Positions 1 to 5,211 of a DNA stretch of 6,311 nt are shown piece after piece. The stretch comes from Alphaproteobacteria bacterium (GTDB lineage: Bacteria > Pseudomonadota > Alphaproteobacteria > Rickettsiales > SXRF01). Both the position numbers and the translations under genes were made by a program. Under the pieces are notes generated by a model. That model was given only the letters and a program-made list of their open reading frames with translations. It searched no databases and was not told where the DNA came from. Where the stretch lies: contig JAFATP010000018.1 of NCBI GenBank assembly GCA_019243895.1, forward strand, positions 1 to 6,311, written 5' to 3'. Numbering within the stretch: the first letter of the stretch is position 1; every line of letters begins with the position of its first letter.

Positions 1-1014
1 TTTGCGGTGTTCGGGCCCGGAAAAGCGGCGGCGCAGCTGGAAGGCTCGAAAGGATTCACCAAGGCGCTGTGCGGCAAATACGGCATCCCCACGGCGGCGT
101 ATCAGACATTCACCGAGCCGGAATCCGCCAAGCGCCATGCCCGAGGGCAGCGTTTCCCCCTGGTGATCAAGGCTGATGGCCTGGCCGCGGGCAAAGGGGT
201 GGTGATCGCCGCCAGCGAGGAAGATGCGGTTGCGGCGCTGGATTCCATGTTCGCCGGGGCATTCGGCGCGGCGGGCCAGCGCGTGGTGATCGAAGAATTT
301 CTGGAAGGGGAGGAGGTGAGCTTCTTCGCGCTTTCCGACGGCGAGACGGCGGTGGAGTTCGGGCATGCGCAGGATCACAAGCGTGCGTTCGACCGCGACC
401 AGGGGCCGAACACGGGCGGCATGGGCGCTTATAGCCCCGCTTCCTGCATGACGGATGGCTTGCGCGCGCAGGTGATGGAAACCATTATTCTTCCCACGGT
501 GGCGGCAATGAAGCGGGAGGGGATGCCGTTTCAGGGGGTATTGTTTGCCGGGCTGATGCTGACGCGTGAAGGCCCGAAGCTGCTGGAATATAACGCACGC
601 TTCGGCGACCCGGAAACCCAGGCGCTGATGGTGCGATTGGAAAGCGACCTTTATGCGCTGCTTTCCGCCTGCGCCGAGGGAAAGCTCGGCGAAATGGAAA
701 TCCGCTTTCACCCCGGAGCGGCGCTCTGTGTGGTGATGGCGGCGGACGGCTATCCCGGCAGCTACCGGCAGGGCACGCGCATTTATGGATTGGAAGAGGC
801 GGCAGCCGTTCCCGGCGTGATGATTTTCCACGCCGGCACCGCGCGGGAAGGAGGCGAGGTGATCGCCACCGGCGGGCGGGTGCTGGGCGTGACGGCGCGT
901 GGAGGCACCATCGCGGAAGCGCAGTCGCGCGCGTATCAGGCGGTGGACCGCATCGTCTGGCCGGAAGGGTTCTGCCGCCGCGATATCGGCTGGCGCGCCA
1001 TCGCGGCGGCGTGA
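1..1014 (+). CDS. purD: Phosphoribosylamine-glycine ligase (GAR synthetase), 5'-truncated
   Basis: This cytoplasmic enzyme joins 5-phosphoribosylamine to glycine using ATP, the second step of de novo purine synthesis. The reading frame is open from base 1 and 337 residues are present. Family members are about 420-430 residues, so roughly 90 N-terminal residues (most of the N domain) lie outside the window, and the GTG at 7 is internal. The fragment opens with the conserved phrase VFGPGKAAAQLEGSKGF. The ATP-grasp core follows: KADGLAAGKG (fragment residues 57-66), EEFLEGEE (98-105), DHK (125-127), GPNTGGMGAYSP (135-146) and the Mg-ATP motif NARFGDPETQ (198-207). The C-terminal domain is complete and no disruption is seen. 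Its last four bases overlap the possible GTG start of the prepilin peptidase gene, so the two are probably cotranscribed. The identification is secure. Confidence 0.97.
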   Translation, partial: FAVFGPGKAAAQLEGSKGFTKALCGKYGIPTAAYQTFTEPESAKRHARGQRFPLVIKADGLAAGKGVVIAASEEDAVAALDSMFAGAFGAAGQRVVIEEFLEGEEVSFFALSDGETAVEFGHAQDHKRAFDRDQGPNTGGMGAYSPASCMTDGLRAQVMETIILPTVAAMKREGMPFQGVLFAGLMLTREGPKLLEYNARFGDPETQALMVRLESDLYALLSACAEGKLGEMEIRFHPGAALCVVMAADGYPGSYRQGTRIYGLEEAAAVPGVMIFHAGTAREGGEVIATGGRVLGVTARGGTIAEAQSRAYQAVDRIVWPEGFCRRDIGWRAIAAA

Positions 1015-1778
1015 ATGCGATGGAAAGCATTCACCTTCTTTTTGTTATAGCGACAGGGCTGATTTTCGGCAGTTTCATCACTCTGGCCAGCCACCGCCTG
1101 CCGCGCGCCGAAGAGATTATCTTTCAGCCGTCGCATTGTCCTGCCTGCAATGCAACGCTTCGGGCGCGGGATTTATGGCCGGTGCTCTCCTGGCTGGCGG
1201 AGCGCGGGCGCTGCCGCCACTGTCATGCCTCCATTCACTGGCGCTACCCGCTGATCGAGCTATGCACCGCCTTGCTGTTCGTGATGATCTATTGGCAATA
1301 CGGCTGGACGGAAAAGACGCTGATTCTATCGCTGGCCGCAGTGACGCTGCTGACGATGATCGTGGTGGATTTAGAACATTACATCATTCCCGACCTCGTG
1401 CACTGCGTGCTGCTGCCGCTGGGAGTGTGGTGGAACATCAGCGCCCTGACGGATGCCGCCTGGGGCCTGCTGTTGGGATTGGCGCTGGGGCTGGCGTTGC
1501 GCTACGGCTATCGCTGGCTGCGCCACAAGGACGGGCTGGGGCTGGGCGATGTGAAATTTCTCGCGGTGGCGGGGGTGTGGCTGGGGCCGGAGCTGTTGGT
1601 GCCGTTCCTGTTTTTCTCTGGCATTCTGGGCATGGGCACGGCATTGGCGTGGCGGCTGCTGGGCCATGGACGCAAATTTCCGTTCGGCCCGGCGCTGGCG
1701 GCATCGCTCTTTATCTGCGTGGCGTATCCCGCGGCGCCGCAGGCGTTCTGGCATATGCAAATGTGGGTGCACCGCTGA
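1011..1778 (+). CDS. pilD: Type IV prepilin peptidase / N-methyltransferase (PilD/GspO family)
   Basis: This inner-membrane aspartyl protease cleaves the leader of type IV prepilins or type II secretion pseudopilins and methylates the new N-terminus. The product is 255 residues, normal for the family. Seen in order: a first membrane segment (about 7-27) with the GLIFGSF motif and HRLP; a cytoplasmic zinc-type cysteine pair, CPAC (43-46) and CRHC (68-71), as in the methyltransferase half; then about six further hydrophobic segments. The two catalytic aspartate motifs are present: VVDLEHYIIPD (D120, D128) and GLGLGDVKF (D180). FPFGPALA near the end is also typical. The usual Asn after GSF is replaced (GSFIT). 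Two starts are possible: GTG at 1011, overlapping the purD stop by 4 bp, or ATG at 1020. Neither has a clear Shine-Dalgarno sequence, which suits coupling to purD translation. The stop overlaps the next ATG by one base. Pilus versus secretion role cannot be settled here. Confidence 0.94.
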   Translation: MNAMESIHLLFVIATGLIFGSFITLASHRLPRAEEIIFQPSHCPACNATLRARDLWPVLSWLAERGRCRHCHASIHWRYPLIELCTALLFVMIYWQYGWTEKTLILSLAAVTLLTMIVVDLEHYIIPDLVHCVLLPLGVWWNISALTDAAWGLLLGLALGLALRYGYRWLRHKDGLGLGDVKFLAVAGVWLGPELLVPFLFFSGILGMGTALAWRLLGHGRKFPFGPALAASLFICVAYPAAPQAFWHMQMWVHR

Positions 1779-4700
1779 TGCAGCTGGGGCTCGGATTCAC
1801 TTTTGAATCTCTGCATCAGCCGGAGGCGCTGGTGCGATTAGACGCAGCGTTTTTGCGCGCATTGGAAGAGGCGGATGCGGGGCTGCACCGGCAATTGCTG
1901 CAAGCGCGCGCCGCGCCGCAAGCGGTTTCCGAGAAGCAGCATTCCGCCCTGCTGCTGGCGGTAGCGCCGCACGCCGAGGAGTTCATCGCGCGCTTCTTCG
2001 GCGTGGAGGCGGAGTTGATGGCGCTGCGGCAGCGGCATTATGCCAAGGAGCCGCTCTATGCCTGCAAGCGGCTGTTCGTACAGCGCCGGGCCGCGCGCGC
2101 CTATACGCCGCAGCAGGCGGAATTGCTGGATGGCGATGCGCTGGCGGCGCAGCTTACGGCGTGGTTCGGTGCGTTTGACGAGGCCCTGTTCGCCAAGCAC
2201 GTGATGGCCTGGCTGGAGGCGGAAGAGGCGCATCGCGCGCAGGTTGACGTGGCGTTGCGCTATGCCGCCTGGGCGCTGCTCAGCGCCGCCGGGCGCGCGC
2301 GCCACCGCTTCGGAGTGCTGTTCAAGCAGCCGCGCAAGCTGGAATATCAGCACCTGGTGGAGGTGGAAGCGGAGACACAGGACGGCGTCGCCGTGCTGCA
2401 CGCGCCGCCGGCGCACCGCCGCCGGCGTGAAGGCTTCGCGCTGACCGATCCCAAAGGGACGCTGGCGCAGGCGCTGGACCAGACGCATTATTGCATTTAC
2501 TGCCACCACCAGGAGAAGGATTCCTGCCGTCGGGGTTTTCGCGAGAGAGACGGCAGCTTTCGCGAAAACCCGCTGGGCATTCCGCTCACCGGCTGCCCGC
2601 TGGATGAGAAAATCTCCGAGATGAACGAACTGAAAAGCGAGGGCTTTCCCATCGGCGCGCTGGCGGTGGTGGTGATCGACAACCCGCTCTGCGCCGGGAC
2701 CGGCCACCGCATCTGCAACGACTGCATGAAATCCTGCATCTACCAGAAACAGGAACCGGTGAATATCCCGATGGCGGAGACGCGGGTGCTGGATGACGTG
2801 CTGGCATTGCCTTACGGGGTGGAAATCTACGCGCTGCTCACGCGCTGGAATCCATTGAACATCGCGCGTCCCTTGCCGAGGCCGGAGAGCGGCTATCGCG
2901 TGCTGGTGGTGGGGCTGGGGCCAGCGGGCTATACGCTATCGCACTACCTGCTGAACGACGGTCACGGCGTGCTGGCGGTGGACGGGCTGAAAATCGAGCC
3001 GCTGGATAAAACATTGCTGACGGAGCCCGTGCGGGATTTCGAAAGTCTCCGGCAGCGCCTGGATGAGCGCTCCGCCGCCGGGTTTGGCGGCGTGGCGGAA
3101 TACGGCATCACCGTGCGCTGGGATAAGAATTACCTGACGCTGATCCGCCTCATCCTGGAGCGGCGCGAACATTTCCGCGTGGCAGGCGGCGTGCGCTTCG
3201 GCTCGGCCCTCACCTATGACGACGCATTTGCACTGGGCTTCGATCATATCGCGCTGTGCATGGGCGCAGGCAGTCCCAACCTGCTGCCGATTCCCAACGG
3301 CCTGGCGCGCGGCGTGCGCATGGCGTCCGACTTCCTGATGAGCCTGCAATTAACCGGCGCGGCCAAGATGGATTCGGTGGCGAATCTTCAGCTGCGTCTG
3401 CCCGCGGTGGTAATCGGCGGGGGGTTGACCGCCATCGACACGGCCACCGAGGCATTGGCCTATTACCCGGTGCAGGTGGAGAAATTCCTGCAACGCTATG
3501 AGCGGCTGGCAGCCCTGGACGGCGAGGCGGCAGTGCGCAGCGGCTGGAACGAGGAGGAGGCGCTGATCGCCGACGAATTTCTTGCCCATGCGCGCGCATT
3601 GCACGGAGCGGAGGATAAGGCGGCGCTGGTGCAAGGCTGGGGCGGAGTGAAGATCGTCTACCGCAAGCGGTTGGTGGATGCGCCGAGCTACCGCTTGAAT
3701 CACGAAGAAGTGGAAAAGGCTTTCGAGGAAGGCATCGGGTTTTCGGAATCGCTGGAGCCGGAAGCGGTGGAGGTGGATCGTTTCGGCCATGCTTCCGCGC
3801 TGCGCTTGAAATATGCGGGCGGCAAATCGCAGGTTATTCCGGCGCACACGATTCTGGTGGCGGCGGGCACCCATCCCAACACCGTGCTGGCGCAGGAGGA
3901 TCCGGCGCATTTTCCGCTGGACGGGCAATATTTTCAAGCGGTGGATGAGGAGGGGAATCCGGTGCGCCCCGCACGCACGCCCAAGCCCGAGCAGGCGCAG
4001 GTGCTGCTGGCACGGCCCGGCGTGAGTTTTTTCGGCGATCTTCACCCGTCTTACGCCGGCAATGTGGTGCGGGCGATGGCCAGCGCCAAGCAAGGCTATG
4101 CAGCGATCACCCGGCAGCTGGAAAAACAGCCGCCGCATGCCGGTGAGCCACGCTTCCTGGATGCCGTTGCCGAACAATTGGCCGCAGTAGTGCGGGAAGT
4201 GCGGCGGCTGACGCCCGCTATCGTGGAAGTGGTGGTGCACGCGCCGCTGGCGGCGGCGCGATTCCAGCCGGGACAGTTTTACCGGCTGCAAAACCTGGAG
4301 CGTTATGCAGCGCCTGCTCCCGGCGCGCCTCTGCCGACAACGCTGGCGATGGAGGGTCTTGCCATGACCGGAGCGTGGGTGGATAAGGCGCGCGGCCTGG
4401 TTTCGGTGATCGTGCTGGAGATGGGAGGGTCTTCCGATCTTTGCGCGTTATTGCGGGCGGATGAGCCGGTAGTGCTAATGGGCCCTACCGGCGCTCCGAC
4501 CGAGATACCACCGGAGGAGACGGTACTGCTGGCGGGCGGCGGGCTGGGGAACGCCGTGCTGTTTTCCATCGGCCGCGCCTTCCGCGAGCGCGGCGGGCGC
4601 GTGCTGTATTTCGCCGCCTACCGCCGCGTGGAAGACCGTTTCTACGTGGCGGAGATCGAGGCGGCGGCCGATTGCGTGGTGTGGTGCTGCGAAGAAGCGC

Positions 4701-5149
4701 CTTTCGCGCCGTCACGCCCGGGCGATAAAAGCTTTCACGGTAACATTATCCAGGCGATGGCGGCCTATACACAAGGCAGGCTGGGCGATATGCCTGTCGC
4801 CTTCCCCGCGGTCCGACGCATCATCGCCATCGGTTCCGACGGCATGATGGCGGCGGTGAAGCAGGCGCGCCACGGGGTGCTGAAGCCTTATCTGTCCGCC
4901 GACCATGTGGCTGTCGGCAGCATCAACTCGCCCATGCAATGCATGATGAAGGGCATTTGCGCCCAATGCCTGCAGGAGCATCGCGACCCAGTAAGCGGCG
5001 ATATTTCTTACGTTTATTCCTGCTTCGGTCAGGACCAGGCCTTGGACTGCGTGCATTTTCCTCATTTGCGCCAGCGCCTTAATCAGAATGCCGTTCAGGA
5101 AAAACTAACGGCCCGGTGGGTGGAGCATTGCCTGCCGAATTTAAGTTAA
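1778..5149 (+). CDS. Nfn-like multidomain FAD/Fe-S pyridine-nucleotide oxidoreductase (GltD-like + PyrK-like fusion)
   Basis: The predicted cytoplasmic flavoprotein has 1123 residues. Residues 1-230 are helix-rich and unrecognised. Residues 239-320 carry two cysteine groups, C239/C242/C250/C273 and C305/C313/C316/C320, in the position of the two [4Fe-4S] clusters of GltD, dihydropyrimidine dehydrogenase and NfnB. A GltD-like module follows: FAD motif GLGPAG (379-384), NAD(P)H motif GGGLTAID (547-554) and FAD-closing motif FFGD (D754). From about 800 a PyrK/NfnA-like module shows PGQF (831-834), GGGLGN (920-925) and C1055/C1061/C1064/C1082, suiting a [2Fe-2S] cluster. The two modules match the two subunits of NADH-dependent ferredoxin:NADP oxidoreductase (Nfn) and sulfide dehydrogenase SudAB, here in one chain. 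Electron transfer between NAD(P)H and an iron-sulfur partner is inferred; bifurcation is unproven. The frame stays open upstream to 899, but ATG 1778 is chosen because the upstream part overlaps the prepilin peptidase gene and the stop/start overlap (TGATG) is typical of coupled genes. Confidence 0.88.
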   Translation: MQLGLGFTFESLHQPEALVRLDAAFLRALEEADAGLHRQLLQARAAPQAVSEKQHSALLLAVAPHAEEFIARFFGVEAELMALRQRHYAKEPLYACKRLFVQRRAARAYTPQQAELLDGDALAAQLTAWFGAFDEALFAKHVMAWLEAEEAHRAQVDVALRYAAWALLSAAGRARHRFGVLFKQPRKLEYQHLVEVEAETQDGVAVLHAPPAHRRRREGFALTDPKGTLAQALDQTHYCIYCHHQEKDSCRRGFRERDGSFRENPLGIPLTGCPLDEKISEMNELKSEGFPIGALAVVVIDNPLCAGTGHRICNDCMKSCIYQKQEPVNIPMAETRVLDDVLALPYGVEIYALLTRWNPLNIARPLPRPESGYRVLVVGLGPAGYTLSHYLLNDGHGVLAVDGLKIEPLDKTLLTEPVRDFESLRQRLDERSAAGFGGVAEYGITVRWDKNYLTLIRLILERREHFRVAGGVRFGSALTYDDAFALGFDHIALCMGAGSPNLLPIPNGLARGVRMASDFLMSLQLTGAAKMDSVANLQLRLPAVVIGGGLTAIDTATEALAYYPVQVEKFLQRYERLAALDGEAAVRSGWNEEEALIADEFLAHARALHGAEDKAALVQGWGGVKIVYRKRLVDAPSYRLNHEEVEKAFEEGIGFSESLEPEAVEVDRFGHASALRLKYAGGKSQVIPAHTILVAAGTHPNTVLAQEDPAHFPLDGQYFQAVDEEGNPVRPARTPKPEQAQVLLARPGVSFFGDLHPSYAGNVVRAMASAKQGYAAITRQLEKQPPHAGEPRFLDAVAEQLAAVVREVRRLTPAIVEVVVHAPLAAARFQPGQFYRLQNLERYAAPAPGAPLPTTLAMEGLAMTGAWVDKARGLVSVIVLEMGGSSDLCALLRADEPVVLMGPTGAPTEIPPEETVLLAGGGLGNAVLFSIGRAFRERGGRVLYFAAYRRVEDRFYVAEIEAAADCVVWCCEEAPFAPSRPGDKSFHGNIIQAMAAYTQGRLGDMPVAFPAVRRIIAIGSDGMMAAVKQARHGVLKPYLSADHVAVGSINSPMQCMMKGICAQCLQEHRDPVSGDISYVYSCFGQDQALDCVHFPHLRQRLNQNAVQEKLTARWVEHCLPNLS
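2533..2571. repeat. Perfect 12-bp inverted repeat inside the oxidoreductase gene
   Basis: The arm GGGTTTTCGCGA (2533-2544) is followed, after a 15-base spacer, by its exact reverse complement TCGCGAAAACCC (2560-2571). Because TTCGCGAA is itself palindromic, the arms also share the direct repeat TTTCGCGA. The element spans 39 bases and encodes GFRERDGSFREN in the stretch between C250 and C273 of the oxidoreductase. It could form a strong mRNA hairpin. There is no T tract after it, so it is not an ordinary terminator. Function is unknown. Confidence 0.6.
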
Positions 5150-5176
5150 TTTTTAGATAAAACTGAGCAAAATCCT

Positions 5177-5206
5177 TTGTTTTTAACGATGCGGTAAGGG
5201 TTATAC
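5177..5206 (+). promoter_or_regulatory. Weak sigma70-like promoter candidate before the ATPase gene
   Basis: TTGTTT (5177-5182) and TTATAC (5201-5206) are separated by 18 bases in the only AT-rich gap of the window. Each matches the -35 or -10 consensus only partly. Transcription would begin near 5213, just past the ATG at 5210. If this promoter is real, translation would have to start at a downstream ATG such as 5249. This is a tentative call. Confidence 0.2.
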
Positions 5207-5211
5207 CGCAT
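5189..5211 (+). promoter_or_regulatory. Hairpin overlapping the ATPase ribosome-binding region and start codon
   Basis: ATGCGGTA (5189-5196) pairs perfectly with TACCGCAT (5204-5211) across a 7-base loop. The loop holds the purine-rich AGGG (5197-5200), and the right arm includes the first two bases of the ATG at 5210. Folding would therefore place the start codon in a stem and the ribosome-binding bases in a tight loop, a layout that could limit translation initiation. The sequence after the hairpin is not T-rich, so a rho-independent terminator is unlikely. The pairing is directly visible; the regulatory role is inferred. Confidence 0.4.
5196..5200 (+). promoter_or_regulatory. Probable ribosome-binding site for the ATPase gene
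   Basis: AAGGG lies nine bases before ATG 5210. It is the best Shine-Dalgarno-like stretch in the gap and the main reason for preferring 5210 over ATG 5249, whose upstream bases (CATTTTGGACGAT) are much poorer. Confidence 0.45.

Noticed and set aside
7..9. GTG at base 7 as the start of purD
   Set aside because: The frame is open to base 1 and the preceding residues FA continue the family sequence. The N domain lies upstream of the window.
899..1777. In-frame open extension upstream of the oxidoreductase start (would give 1416 residues)
   Set aside because: It runs out of frame through the end of purD and all of the prepilin peptidase gene, both clearly coding, and its translation is Arg/Ala-rich without domain features. 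ATG 1778 is the sensible start.
2399..2430. Repeated GCCGCCGGCG-type stretches
   Set aside because: Local GC-rich low complexity in coding sequence (encoding APPAHRRRR). The self-pairing follows from composition, with no sign of an independent element.
3350..4291. Minus-strand open frames of 289-313 codons (also 1838-2707)
   Set aside because: Both are antisense to the oxidoreductase gene, with Arg/His-rich translations and no recognisable domain.
5167..5185. Possible rho-independent terminator after the oxidoreductase gene (AGCAAA/TTTGTT stem followed by T bases)
   Set aside because: The stem is only about six pairs, nearly all A-T with one G-T, and the T run overlaps the arm. It is too weak to call a terminator.
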